64,000 bases of DNA from Micromonospora carbonacea (GTDB taxonomy: Bacteria > Actinomycetota > Actinomycetes > Mycobacteriales > Micromonosporaceae). The notes below the pieces were generated by a model, which saw only the letters and a program-made list of their open reading frames with translations, did no database searches and was not told where the DNA came from. Within the stretch, counting starts at the first letter, position 1, and the number at the start of each line of letters is the position of its first letter. Made by a program: the position numbers and the translations under genes. Positions 38,199 to 47,672 of this stretch are shown here, piece by piece. The stretch is from NCBI RefSeq assembly GCF_014205165.1, contig NZ_JACHMZ010000001.1:5562501-5626500 (forward strand), in the 5' to 3' direction.

Positions 38199-41100
38199 TC
38201 ACGCCGCCACGAGCGCGGTCTGGATCACCTGCTGCCCCTCCCGGCGGCGGACCAGCACCCCCCGGCCCGGCGGCAGCGGACGCAGGCGCAGGCTCCCGAG
38301 GATCGCGCCCTCCCCCCGGTCGCCCGACATCAGCAGCCCGGCCGAGCCCAGCTCGCGCAGGGTCTGCAGCACCGGCTCGTAGATCGCCCGCCCCGCCCCG
38401 CCGCTCCGCCGGGCCAGCACCACGTGCAGGCCGACGTCCCCCGCCACCGGCAGCAGCTCCCGCAGGGCGTGCAGCGGGTTGGTGCCGCCCGCCGCCATGA
38501 GGTCGTAGTCGTCCACCAGGACGTACAGCTCCGGGCCCTGCCACCAGCTCCGTTCGCGTAGCTGCTGCGGGCTGACGTCCGGGCCCGGGAGCCGCTCGTG
38601 TAGGACGCCACGGATCTCCGCGACCGTCTGGGCGAAGGACTGCTCCGAGGGCGCGTAGTCGAGCAGGTGCTCCCCCTCGACCGCGCCGAGCAGGCCCCGC
38701 CGGTAGTCGGCGAGCACCAGCCGCGCCTCGGCCGGGGAGTAGCGCGCGACGACCTGCCGGGCGACGAGCCGGAGCAGGTTCGTCTTGCCGCACTCGGCGT
38801 CGCCGAAGACGACCAGGTGCGGGTCGGCCGCCGGGTCGAGCACCACCGGGCCCAGCGTCGCCTCGTCCAGCCCGATCGGCAGGCCCCGCTCCCCGGCGGG
38901 GCACGCGCGGTCCAGCTCGGCGACCGTCAGCCGCAACGGCAGCAGCCGCACCGGCGGCGCCGCCTCCCCCGGCCACGCCGCGGCCACCCCCGCCACCAGC
39001 TCGGCCGTCGCCTCCGCCAGGTCGGCGACGCCGTCGCGGCCGTCGACGCGCGGCAGGGCGGCCAGGAAGTGCGCCCGGTCGCCCGCGAGGCCGCGTCCCG
39101 GGGACCGCTCCGGGACGTTCGCCGCCGCCCGCCGGCCCATCTCCGACTCGTACGGGTCGGCGAGGCGCAGCTCCAGCCGGGTGTCGAGGCGGTCCCGCAG
39201 GCCGGGCCGGAAGTCGGCCCAGCGGCCGGCGGTGACCAGCAGGTGCACCCCGTAGGTCAGCCCGCGGGCGGCGACGTCGGCGACGGCCTCCTCCAGCTCC
39301 TCGTGCTCCCGCCGCAGGGTCGGCCAGCCGTCGACCACGAGGAACACGTCGCCGAACGGGTCGTCGGCGTGCGCGCCCTCGGCGCGCAGGCGGCGGTAGG
39401 CCGCCATGGACTCGATCCCCAGCTCCGCGAACCGGTCCTCGCGCCGGTCGAGGATCCCCACCACCTCGGCGATGGTCCGGCCCACCGCCTCGACGTCGCG
39501 CCGCCCGGCCACCCCGGACACGTGCGGCAACCCGGCGAGGACGCCCAGCCGCCCGCCGCCGAAGTCGAGGCAGAAGAACTGCACCTCCCGGGGGCTGTGG
39601 GTCAGGGCCAGCGCGGCCACCAGCGTCTGCACCAGCGTGCTCTTGCCGGCCAGCGGCGCGCCCACCACCGCGACGTGCCCGCCCACGCCGGCCAGCTCCA
39701 CCGTCAGCGGGTCTCGGCGCTGTTCGTACGGGCGGTCGACGATCCCGACGGGCACGGCGAGGAACCCCGGCAGGTCGGCCGGCGGCCCGGCGGCGCTCGG
39801 GTCGACCGGCGGCAGCAGCCCACCCAGGGTGGGCGAGGCGTCCAGCGGCGGCAACCAGACCTGCCGCGCCCGGGGCCCGGCGGCGCGCAGCCGGCCCACC
39901 ACGACGTCGACGAGGCTGTGCCCGGCCAGGTCGGGCGGCGGCGGCTCCGCGTAGCCGGTGCGCAGGCCCACCGGCCCCGAGACGTACGCCGCCCGGAACC
40001 GGACCGGATCACCCGACCCGGCGCGCAGATAGCCGCTCCCGGGGGCCGACGGCAACCCGTACGCGTCGGGCACCCCGATCACCAGCCGGCTCTCCTGCGC
40101 CGTGAACGTCCGCAGGGCGATCCGGTACGACAGGTAGGTCTCCAGCCCGCGCAGCCGGCTCTCCTCGACCCGCTGGCCGGCCAGCAGCAGGTGCACGCCC
40201 AGCGCGCGGCCGACCCGGCCGATCCGGGCGAACAGCTCGCCCAGGTCCGGCTGGACGGTGAGCAGGTCGGCGAACTCGTCGCAGACGACCAGCAGCACCG
40301 GCAGCTCGACCAGCTCCGCGCCGGCCGCCCTGGCCTGCTCGTACGCCCACCAGTTCGGCAGCGTGCCGGCGGACCGCAGCAGCTCCTGCCGGCGGGCCAG
40401 TTCGCCGCCGAGCGCGTCCCGCAGCCGGTCGGCCAGGGCCGGGTCCTCGGCGAGGTTGACGACGTGCCCGGCGACGTGCGGCAGGCCGTCCAGCCCGGCG
40501 AAGGCCGCGCCGCCCTTGAAGTCGACCAGCAGCACGCTGAACCGGGCGACGGAGTGCCGGGCCGCGAGCCCGAGCACGACCGCCCGCACGAGTTCGCCCT
40601 TGCCCGAGCCGGGCGCGCCGACCAGCACCCCGTGCGGGCCCATCCCGTCCCGGGCGGACTCCTTCAGGTCTAGCAGCACCGGCCGGCCGTCCTCCGCCAC
40701 CCCGATGGGCAGCCGCAGGAAGTCCGGGCCGAGCGGCTCGTCGGCCCCCGCGAAGTCGCCCAGCGCCGCGTAGTCCGCCACGCCGACCAGCGCCAGCGCC
40801 TCGTCCGTGTGCCCGGAGAACGGCACCCGCACCCGCCGGCCGGCGACGACCTCCTCGGGCTCCCGCGCGCTCGACCACGCCTGCGCGATCAGCGACACCA
40901 TGAGCCCCGCCTCGTCCACCGCGCCGGGAGCCTCGGTCTCCGGATCGGCGTCGCTGACCGTCAGGTCCGGCAGGGCGATGCGGAAGGTGCGCCGGCCGTG
41001 GATCGCCCAGCCCGGCAGGTTCGCCGGCAGCCGCCCCGCCAGGTCGGGGCTGACCCGCGACTCCTGCGGCTGGGACAGCCGGGTCTCGATCCTGGCCTGC

Positions 41101-42542
41101 GGCAGCTCCAGCAGCTCCTCCGGGATCGCCCGCCAGCTGCGCTCGACGACGGCGACGTGCACGCCGTACCCCAGGCCCTTGTTGGCCAGGTCGACCACCC
41201 GGGTGGTGAAGTCCGGCAGCAGGGCGGCGAAGTCCTGCCAGCGGTCGACCACCAGGAACAAGTCCGGGTACGGCCCGCCGTCCAGGGTGGCGCGCCGGGC
41301 GCGCAGGCTCGTCGGCGACTCCAGCTCGTAGCGGCGGAACAGCTTCTTGCGGGCGAGGACGTCCCGCTCCAGCCGGTCCAGCAGGGCGTCGACCTCGGCG
41401 ACCTCGTCGTCGCCGACGACCTCGCGCACGTGCGGCAGGCGGCGCATCGGGCCCAGCCAGTTCCCGCCGGACTCCAGGCAGTGGAAGGCCACCTCCTGGT
41501 CGGAGTGGGTCAGCGCCAGCCCGCCGACGATGGTGCGCAGCAGCGTGGTCTTGCCGGTCCCGGCCCGCCCCACCACCAGCAGGTGCCCCTCGGACGAGGC
41601 GAGGTCGAGCCAGAGCGGCTCGCCGGCCGGCTGGTCGAGCCGGTGGGCCTGGCCGACCGGCACCTTGAGCAGACCACGCCGCCGCCAGTCGACCGCGCAG
41701 AGCCGCACGTCGTCGGTCGGCTCCAACGGCCCGAGCAGGTCGCCGAGGCGCAGGTCCCGGTGGTCGCGGCGCTGGCGCTGACGGTGGTGGCCCTCCCGCG
41801 ACAGCGCAATGTGGATCTCGTCACTGACCTGCCCGAACTGCGACGGCGACTGCGACGTCGTGCGCCTGGGCAGCTCCGTCCGGACATACCGCCACAGGTC
41901 GTCCGGGGTGATCCGGCCCTGGCCCGTGAGGTCGGCGGCGCCCGTGCTGAGCCCCTGGATGACCGTCTCGGTGAACGCCGAGCGCAGCCGAGGTGCGGCC
42001 CCCGACGCCGGGCGGCCGTCGTCGGCGCGCTCCACCGAGTTGGTGGCGGTGATCACGTACCGGCCGTACCCGGTCTTCAGCTCACCGTCGATGGCCAGGT
42101 CGTCGGTGGTCTTCAGGCCCTGCCCCTCGAACGCCCCGCTGTAGCAGCAGTCGAGCAGGAGCACGAAGCTCGCCGCGTCCGACTCGTCGAGCAGCTCGCG
42201 GACGAACGACGCCGACACCGCCGTGGACGAGAGCCGGTCGACCTCCGTGTTCGACACCGCCAGGTGCAGCCGGCCCCGCTTGCTGCTGCGCACCCCGTGA
42301 CCGGAGAAGTAGAGCAGGACCAGGTCCTCCGGGCCGGCCACGCGCAGCATCGACTCCATGGCCCGCTCGATCGAGCTCTTCGACTCGTTCTCCAGCAGCA
42401 CGGTCTGGTCGAACGCGCCGATGTCCGCGTCGGCGAGCAGGCTCAGCAGGTCCCGCGCCTCCTCCCGGGGCGCGTAGAGGTCGCTCAGCGCCTCGTCGAC
42501 GTACCGGTCGTTGGCGATCAGCAGGGCGCGGCGCTGTCCCAC
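38199..42542 (-). CDS. Caspase-like protease fused to four FtsK/EccC-type ATPase modules
   Basis: A 1447-residue cytoplasmic fusion. Residues 1-250 are a caspase-like (C14) domain with His82 (YFSGHG) and Cys133 (LLLDCCYSG). Four FtsK/SpoIIIE-type modules follow, with P-loops at 325-333 (GRAGTGKTT), 642-649 (GAPGSGKG), 961-969 (GAPLAGKST) and 1247-1254 (GDAECGKT). Module 2 has the fullest ATPase features (LLVDFKGG, VVCDEFADL) and resembles EccC domain 1; modules 3 and 4 resemble EccC domains 2 and 3; module 1 looks like a copy of module 3. No transmembrane segment, unlike EccC. GTG start, 2 bp after the EACC1-like gene. Likely an ATP-controlled suicide or defence protease; targets unknown. Confidence 0.85.
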   Translation of the reverse strand: MGQRRALLIANDRYVDEALSDLYAPREEARDLLSLLADADIGAFDQTVLLENESKSSIERAMESMLRVAGPEDLVLLYFSGHGVRSSKRGRLHLAVSNTEVDRLSSTAVSASFVRELLDESDAASFVLLLDCCYSGAFEGQGLKTTDDLAIDGELKTGYGRYVITATNSVERADDGRPASGAAPRLRSAFTETVIQGLSTGAADLTGQGRITPDDLWRYVRTELPRRTTSQSPSQFGQVSDEIHIALSREGHHRQRQRRDHRDLRLGDLLGPLEPTDDVRLCAVDWRRRGLLKVPVGQAHRLDQPAGEPLWLDLASSEGHLLVVGRAGTGKTTLLRTIVGGLALTHSDQEVAFHCLESGGNWLGPMRRLPHVREVVGDDEVAEVDALLDRLERDVLARKKLFRRYELESPTSLRARRATLDGGPYPDLFLVVDRWQDFAALLPDFTTRVVDLANKGLGYGVHVAVVERSWRAIPEELLELPQARIETRLSQPQESRVSPDLAGRLPANLPGWAIHGRRTFRIALPDLTVSDADPETEAPGAVDEAGLMVSLIAQAWSSAREPEEVVAGRRVRVPFSGHTDEALALVGVADYAALGDFAGADEPLGPDFLRLPIGVAEDGRPVLLDLKESARDGMGPHGVLVGAPGSGKGELVRAVVLGLAARHSVARFSVLLVDFKGGAAFAGLDGLPHVAGHVVNLAEDPALADRLRDALGGELARRQELLRSAGTLPNWWAYEQARAAGAELVELPVLLVVCDEFADLLTVQPDLGELFARIGRVGRALGVHLLLAGQRVEESRLRGLETYLSYRIALRTFTAQESRLVIGVPDAYGLPSAPGSGYLRAGSGDPVRFRAAYVSGPVGLRTGYAEPPPPDLAGHSLVDVVVGRLRAAGPRARQVWLPPLDASPTLGGLLPPVDPSAAGPPADLPGFLAVPVGIVDRPYEQRRDPLTVELAGVGGHVAVVGAPLAGKSTLVQTLVAALALTHSPREVQFFCLDFGGGRLGVLAGLPHVSGVAGRRDVEAVGRTIAEVVGILDRREDRFAELGIESMAAYRRLRAEGAHADDPFGDVFLVVDGWPTLRREHEELEEAVADVAARGLTYGVHLLVTAGRWADFRPGLRDRLDTRLELRLADPYESEMGRRAAANVPERSPGRGLAGDRAHFLAALPRVDGRDGVADLAEATAELVAGVAAAWPGEAAPPVRLLPLRLTVAELDRACPAGERGLPIGLDEATLGPVVLDPAADPHLVVFGDAECGKTNLLRLVARQVVARYSPAEARLVLADYRRGLLGAVEGEHLLDYAPSEQSFAQTVAEIRGVLHERLPGPDVSPQQLRERSWWQGPELYVLVDDYDLMAAGGTNPLHALRELLPVAGDVGLHVVLARRSGGAGRAIYEPVLQTLRELGSAGLLMSGDRGEGAILGSLRLRPLPPGRGVLVRRREGQQVIQTALVAA

Positions 42543-42544
42543 GG

Positions 42545-43009
42545 TCAGCCCCCGGCGGCGGCACCGCCGCTCGTCCCCGCCGGCGGCAGCGCGCCCGGCT
42601 CGGCGGGCGGGAGCGGCGGCGGGCCCGGCTCGGCGGCCGGGGGCGGGTCGGCCAGCAGCGCGACGAGCTGGGCGACGAGCGCGTCGTCGACCTTCGTCGC
42701 CCCGGTGACCACCAACTCCCGGTCACCCCGGCGCAGCCGGACCGACCGGGCCTTGATCCGGTCGGCGTAGGCCACCGCGATCACCGCGATCGTGCGCATG
42801 GTGGCGGCCGAGAAGAGGCCGCCGACGGCCAGCATCCCCAACTCCCAGGCTTGCTGCGACTTGCCGTGGGTGGTCGCGGGCGACTGGGCGTACGCGACGC
42901 GCAGCCCCCGCACGGACCGCAGGTCGTCGGCGAGCCCGCCGGTGAGCTGGTCGACCCGGTCGGCGGAGACCGCCGCGGCCGGCTCCACGAGCAGCCGAAG
43001 CTCCGACAT
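42545..43009 (-). CDS. EACC1-like small protein paired with the caspase-ATPase
   Basis: A 154-residue protein starting at ATG 43009 with GGAGG 5 nt upstream. An N-terminal alpha/beta part (LRLLVEPAAAVSADRVDQL, DDLRSVRGLRVAYAQ) is followed by a glycine-containing hydrophobic helix (ELGMLAVGGLFSAATMRTIAVIAVAYADR), then strands SVRLRRGDRELVVTGA, and a Pro-rich tail. This layout matches 'effector-associated constant component 1' of actinobacterial NTP-dependent conflict systems, as far as I can judge by eye. It is coupled to the protease gene and is probably its dedicated partner, sensor or membrane-tethering component. Confidence 0.6.
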   Translation of the reverse strand: MSELRLLVEPAAAVSADRVDQLTGGLADDLRSVRGLRVAYAQSPATTHGKSQQAWELGMLAVGGLFSAATMRTIAVIAVAYADRIKARSVRLRRGDRELVVTGATKVDDALVAQLVALLADPPPAAEPGPPPLPPAEPGALPPAGTSGGAAAGG

Positions 43010-43124
43010 GCGCACCTCCGTCAGACGGGCGGGACGTCCACATTCAACACCACCGACACCAGTCCGGTGGGCCCGTGCCACCCGGGGCGGACCCCGGCCC
43101 GGCGCGCCCGGATAGGGTCGGCCC

Positions 43125-43976
43125 ATGCGGCTGCACGTGGGATGCGCGATGTGGGCGCACCGGTCGTGGCAGGGGCGCTTCCTGGCGCACCCGTCGCCCG
43201 CCCAGGAGCGCCTGCGGCACTACGCCGGCTGGTGCGACGCGGTCGAGGGGAACACGACGTTCTACGCGACGCCGAGCCGGGACACCGTGGCGTCGTGGGC
43301 GCGGCAGACCGGGCCGGACTTCCGGTTCGTGGTCAAGCTGCCCCGGCTCGTCACCCACGACCGCCGCCTCGCCGACGCCGACGCCGAACTCCGCGCGTTC
43401 CTCGACGCGATCGAGCCGCTCGGGCCCCGGGCCCACGCGCTCTGGGTCCAGTTGCCGGGCTCGTTCGCCCCCGCCGACGTGCCCGCGCTGGCCCGTTTCC
43501 TGCGGCGGCTCCCGGCGGCCCACCGGCAGGCCGTGGAGGTGCGTCATCCCGCGTTCTTCGCCGACGCCCACGCGGCGCGGCTGCTCGAGGAGGCGCTCGC
43601 CGTCACCGACGCCGAGTGGATCCCGTTCGACACCACCGCGTTCTTCGCGAGCCCGCCGACCAGCGACGCGGAGCGGGAGGCGTGGACGCGGAAGCCGCGC
43701 CTGCCGCTGCGGACCCGGGCGCTGACCGACCGGCCGATCGTCCGGTACCTCGGCCGCGACGACCCCGGGCGGACGGTCGAGGGCTGGCGGCGCTGGGTCG
43801 ACGTGGTCGCCGGCTGGCTGCGCGAGGGCCGCTCGCCCACCGTGTTCGTGCACACCCCGGACAACGCCGACGCGCCGGCGCTCGCCCGCCGGTTCCACGA
43901 CGAGGTGCGCGCCCGGGTGCCCGGCCTCGGGGCGCTGCCCGAGCCGGTGCCGGTCGAGCCCCTCACCCTCTTCTGA
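43125..43976 (+). CDS. DUF72 (YecE-like) protein
   Basis: A 283-residue TIM-barrel-like DUF72 protein: VGCAMWAHRSWQGRFL at the start, FYATPSRDTVASWARQTGPDFRFVVKLPRLVTHDRRL, LWVQLPGSF, VEVRHPAFF, and the ending VFVHTPDNADAPALARRFHDEV. Function is unknown in any organism. TAGGGT at 43113-43118 is exactly -12 to -7 from the ATG and there is no Shine-Dalgarno, so the mRNA is probably leaderless. Divergent from the EACC1-like gene. Confidence 0.88.
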   Translation: MRLHVGCAMWAHRSWQGRFLAHPSPAQERLRHYAGWCDAVEGNTTFYATPSRDTVASWARQTGPDFRFVVKLPRLVTHDRRLADADAELRAFLDAIEPLGPRAHALWVQLPGSFAPADVPALARFLRRLPAAHRQAVEVRHPAFFADAHAARLLEEALAVTDAEWIPFDTTAFFASPPTSDAEREAWTRKPRLPLRTRALTDRPIVRYLGRDDPGRTVEGWRRWVDVVAGWLREGRSPTVFVHTPDNADAPALARRFHDEVRARVPGLGALPEPVPVEPLTLF

Positions 43977-44007
43977 TTACCGGGGCCGCCCCCGGACGAG
44001 AGCCGGC

Positions 44008-44036
44008 GGGGCCGCCCGGACGCGCCGGGCGGCCCC
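44008..44036. terminator. Bidirectional terminator
   Basis: Perfect 12-bp stem (44008-44019 with 44025-44036), loop of 5 nt, between convergent DUF72 and the secreted-protein gene. Confidence 0.8.
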
Positions 44037-44047
44037 ACCGCTGCCGC

Positions 44048-45880
44048 TCAGTGCCCGGTGGGGGTGAGCTTGATCAGCTCCCAGCCGCCCTCCGGAACGT
44101 CGTCGGTCGGGTCGGTACGCAGGTTCATCGGGTTGGCCATCCCGAGGTACAGGGTCGAGCCGTCGGCGACCATGGTGCGGAAGCCGTAGTTGAGGTAGTT
44201 GCCCATCCCCTTCGTGTCGACCGCGGTGGCGGGCCGCAGGCTCGACTCGAACACGTACAGGTCGCCGCCGTAGAGCTCGGGGTCGATCTCGATCGGGTCC
44301 AGGTCGTCGCTCAGCCCGCGCGCCGCGTTGGCGAAGCCCATCTGCCGCGCGGCCTCGGGCAGCAGGTCCTTCGCGAGGTAGCTCCAGTCCATCGTGCCGA
44401 CGAAGAGCCGCCCGCCGGCGACGGCCATGGTCCAGGTGTAGTTGGTGTAGACGTTGCCGAACCCGCTGTGGCCGTACTTCGGCTTGTAGCCGGTGGGGGT
44501 CCACTTCCAGGCGCCCGCGCCCTCGTTCGCCGTCGGGTCGTACGCCGGCAGCACCCGCTCCCCGTAGAGCAGCTCCACCTTCTCCCGGTCGGTGTCGAAC
44601 CGCTTGCCCCGGAAGATGCTCACCGGGCGCTGGGTGTTCTCCAGCATCGTCCGCGCCGCGGTCTCGTCGGCCGGCGGGTACAGGTCGGCGACCACGCTCG
44701 TCGACTTCATCGGGACGTGCATCGTCCCCCAGTAGAGGTAGCCCTGGTAGGACATCAGCGCACCGAGGCCGTACGTGCCGGCGATGACCGGGTCCGGCTC
44801 GTAGGACGCCGCGCTCCAGACCTGCTTCCAGCCGACGGTGTCCTCCTCCGTCAGGCCGGGCGCGCCGTCGGCCAGCGGCGGGCTCATCCAGACGCCGGCG
44901 ACGGCGGGGTTGGGCTCGTCGGCCGGCGTGACGCCGGGACGGCCCCAGCCGGTGCGGGCCGTCGAACGCGCGGCGAGCGACCCGCCGGTCGCCGCCGACC
45001 AGGTGCTGACGAAGACCCGGCCGTCGTGCTCCGTCAGGTCGGCGATCTGGGCGGGCAGCTTGCCGACCTCGACGAAGTTGAACGGGTTGGTCCGGTCGCC
45101 GGCCCAGCGCAGCATGTACCCGCCGTCACGGCCGTTGGCGCCGACCCCGACGCCCGCGTAGAGGACGTCGCCGGCCACGAGGAAGTGGCGGATGTTGCCG
45201 TACTTGGTGAAGTTGGCCGACCCGAGGTAATCGCCGGTCGCCGTGTCGAACGCGAACATGTTGACCGTCTGGCCGAGGGCCGGCCCGGCGAGCAGGACGA
45301 CGCCCTGGTGCGTTCCGCCGGCCCGCAGGCCCAGCGTCCTTTTCAGCCGGGACGCGTCGTCGGCCGACGCGTTCATGATGACGCTGGTCTTCTCCGTCTG
45401 CACTTTGGAGGCCAGGTCGTATACGTACACCCGGGGCTGCCGGTGATCGCCCACGTTTGTCGGCATGGTCGGATTCTGTACGACAATCTGACTGCTCGCG
45501 AACTCGCAGACATAGTCGTCGTTCAGCCGCGGGTTCGGCAGGGAGAGCGTCGACCCCGTTACGATGCAGTTAACATTTGCTCCGGTGCCGAACCAGAGGC
45601 GATTGTTCGCCTGGGCGAGCGACCATACGTACGCCTGGTTGACCTTGGCCTGCCCCTGCGCGCACGGCGGCCCGGCGGGATAGGGCTGTCCGATGCCGGC
45701 GAAACATTCGTCGGGAACGGCCTTTCCGAGCAACTCGTGCTCAAAGGTCGTCGACGCCTGCGGCAGCCGCTCCGCCTCCCCGGGAACCGCCGCGACGGAC
45801 GGCGCGGCGGCAAGGACCGGCAGGACGCCGAGCGCGACGGCGGAGAACATTCGCCATCTAGACATTCTGGGCCGATGCAT
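44048..45880 (-). CDS. Large secreted protein of unknown function
   Basis: A 610-residue exported protein. I start at ATG 45880 (MHRPRMSRWRMFSAVALGVL) because AGAGGG lies 6 nt upstream and a signal peptide ending SVAAVPG follows; earlier in-frame starts lack this. The mature part has four Cys and many repeated strand-turn segments of the type GDVLYAGVGVG, GRVFVSTW, GYLYWGTMHV, GRLFVGTMDW and STLYLGMANP, which look like propeller blades. No catalytic motif recognised. GC at third positions is slightly lower in its first 150 codons than in neighbours. Confidence 0.75.
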   Translation of the reverse strand: MHRPRMSRWRMFSAVALGVLPVLAAAPSVAAVPGEAERLPQASTTFEHELLGKAVPDECFAGIGQPYPAGPPCAQGQAKVNQAYVWSLAQANNRLWFGTGANVNCIVTGSTLSLPNPRLNDDYVCEFASSQIVVQNPTMPTNVGDHRQPRVYVYDLASKVQTEKTSVIMNASADDASRLKRTLGLRAGGTHQGVVLLAGPALGQTVNMFAFDTATGDYLGSANFTKYGNIRHFLVAGDVLYAGVGVGANGRDGGYMLRWAGDRTNPFNFVEVGKLPAQIADLTEHDGRVFVSTWSAATGGSLAARSTARTGWGRPGVTPADEPNPAVAGVWMSPPLADGAPGLTEEDTVGWKQVWSAASYEPDPVIAGTYGLGALMSYQGYLYWGTMHVPMKSTSVVADLYPPADETAARTMLENTQRPVSIFRGKRFDTDREKVELLYGERVLPAYDPTANEGAGAWKWTPTGYKPKYGHSGFGNVYTNYTWTMAVAGGRLFVGTMDWSYLAKDLLPEAARQMGFANAARGLSDDLDPIEIDPELYGGDLYVFESSLRPATAVDTKGMGNYLNYGFRTMVADGSTLYLGMANPMNLRTDPTDDVPEGGWELIKLTPTGH

Positions 45881-46169
45881 CAATGCCCTCTCTCCCAACA
45901 CAATCTCTCCGTCACGATGCATTGACGATTACCGGACACAACTAAAGCGACACTCACCGTAATCGGAGGATCGCGAACGCGGTCGCGGTAAACGGTCGAC
46001 GGCATCACTGCCGGAAGTCCGACAGAAATCCGGCTGAATGACAGAATTGGATATGCCGCTCGGATTCCGAGCGCCCACAGCGTACCGCCGACGACTGCTC
46101 CTGTCAGCCGTCCCCCCGGTGGGCGCGAATGGCACCGGCGAATGCCCCGCCGGTTCGGGGGAACAGAAG
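45881..46169. other. Upstream region of the secreted-protein gene
   Basis: No gene. The sequence is AT-richer than its surroundings (for example the stretch near 45925-45965), as expected for a promoter region of the minus-strand gene. I could not fix a -35/-10 pair with confidence. Two GGATT..TCCGG-type short repeats are present near 46029-46070. Confidence 0.4.
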
Positions 46170-46210
46170 AAGGCCCTGGCCTGGCGATTCACACCCCAGG
46201 CCAGGGCCTT
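46170..46210 (-). terminator. Terminator of the RCC1 gene
   Basis: Perfect 15-bp stem (46170-46184 with 46196-46210), 11-nt loop; on the minus strand it runs into CTTCTGTTC. About 60 nt beyond the RCC1 stop. Confidence 0.85.
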
Positions 46211-46269
46211 TCCGCCGGTACAGCCACCCGGACCGGGGCCCGCGCGGCGGAGAAGAACGGGACTTCCGG

Positions 46270-47502
46270 TCAGGCCGGCACGACCACCTGCGCCGGGGTC
46301 GACCGGTTGACGGTGGTGCCGTCGCCCACCTGCCCGGAGATGTTGTTGCCCCAACACCACAGGCCGCCGTCGGTGCGGATCGCGCAGCCGTGGTAGGTCA
46401 CGGCGAAGCCGTCGGTCCAGGTGGTGAGGGTGCCGATCCGGGTCGGGGTGTTGCGGTGGGTGGTGGTGCCGTCGCCGACCTGCCCGGAGTTGTTGTTGCC
46501 CCAGCACCACAGGCTGCCGTCGGTGCGGGCCGCGCACGACGTGTCGACGCCGGCGTCGACCCTGGCCCACGTGGCGGCGGTGCCGACCTGGACCGGCGTG
46601 GTCTGGAAACCGGTGCCGCCGCCGAGCTGGCCGTACCCGTTCTCGCCCCAGCACCACAGGGTCCCGTCGGTGCGGACCGCGCAGGTGTGCGCGTAGCCGG
46701 TCGTCACGCCGGCCCAGCTGGCGGTCCCCACCTGCGTCGGCGTCGACCGGTAGCTGAGGATGCCGAGGCCGAGCTGGCCGTCCGTGCTGTCGCCCCAGCA
46801 CCACAGGGTCCGGTCGGTGCGGACGGCGCAGGTGTGCGCGTAGCCGGTGGAGACGCTCGCCCAGGTGGTCGCCGTGCCGACCTGCAGCGGGGTGGTCGTC
46901 CAGTAGGGAGACGAACCGGTGCCCAGTTGCGTGTTGCGGTTCAGGCCCCAGCACCACAGGGTGCCGTTGGTCCGGACGCCGCAGGTGTGGTTGGCGGCGA
47001 CGCTGACGCTGGCCCAGTTGGTGGCGTCACCGACCCGCACCGGGGTGGTGCGCTTCGTGGAGGTCCCGTCGCCGAGCTGCCCGTTGGAGTTGCCGCCCCA
47101 GCACCACAGCGTCCCGTCCGTGCGCACCCCGCACGTGCTGCTGGTGCCGGCGTCGATGCGCGCCCAGGTGGTGGCCGCACCGACCTGGACCGGGGTGGTG
47201 CGGTTCGTGGTGGTCCCGTCGCCGAGCTGGCCGCTGAGGTTGTCGCCCCAGCACCACAGTGATCCGTCGGTGGGGATCGCGCAGGTGTGCGCGTTGCCCG
47301 CGGCGACCCGGGCCACCGACGCGGCGGCGAGCGCGGCGCTCGGCGATCCGCGCTCGGCGGAGCCCACGCCCGCGACGGCCGGGCCCGCCGTGGATCCGAG
47401 CGCCAGCGCCGCGATCCCGATGGCTGCCGCCGCCGCGGTGGCGGCTGTCCGCGCCGCCCGCCCCCATCGCGCCCACCGGCGGCCGTCCTGATGTCCGTCC
47501 AT
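46270..47502 (-). CDS. Secreted seven-repeat RCC1 beta-propeller protein
   Basis: A 410-residue exported protein. After an Ala-rich signal/transmembrane segment (about 15-45) it has seven RCC1-type repeats of 45-52 residues, each with a C-[AG]-[IV][10 protein letters not shown] core followed by [18 protein letters not shown]. Seven units would close one propeller. Each blade keeps two Cys, which could form disulfides outside the cell. RCC1 propellers are binding scaffolds; the ligand is unknown. Start at ATG 47502, with GGGGAG and AGGAC upstream. An AT-rich patch at 47586-47630 probably holds its promoter. Confidence 0.88.
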   Translation of the reverse strand: MDGHQDGRRWARWGRAARTAATAAAAAIGIAALALGSTAGPAVAGVGSAERGSPSAALAAASVARVAAGNAHTCAIPTDGSLWCWGDNLSGQLGDGTTTNRTTPVQVGAATTWARIDAGTSSTCGVRTDGTLWCWGGNSNGQLGDGTSTKRTTPVRVGDATNWASVSVAANHTCGVRTNGTLWCWGLNRNTQLGTGSSPYWTTTPLQVGTATTWASVSTGYAHTCAVRTDRTLWCWGDSTDGQLGLGILSYRSTPTQVGTASWAGVTTGYAHTCAVRTDGTLWCWGENGYGQLGGGTGFQTTPVQVGTAATWARVDAGVDTSCAARTDGSLWCWGNNNSGQVGDGTTTHRNTPTRIGTLTTWTDGFAVTYHGCAIRTDGGLWCWGNNISGQVGDGTTVNRSTPAQVVVPA

Positions 47503-47672
47503 GTCCTGCTCTCCCCACAAAACGTCGTTATGCACGGCGGAGGCGGCGTTGCCCCGGCAGGCCGCCAGCGGCCCACCACGTCGACAAGTTGACCTTATGA
47601 ATCGACTATCGTCAATGTATAGCCTGCCGGGGCCCCGCCGGATCCACCGTTTCGTCCGCGACGTTCAGCGAC

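Noticed and set aside
38199..43009. Type VII (ESX) secretion locus
   Set aside because: The EccC-like modules suggest it, but no WxG100 pair, EccB, EccD, EccE or mycosin is present and the protein has no membrane anchor.
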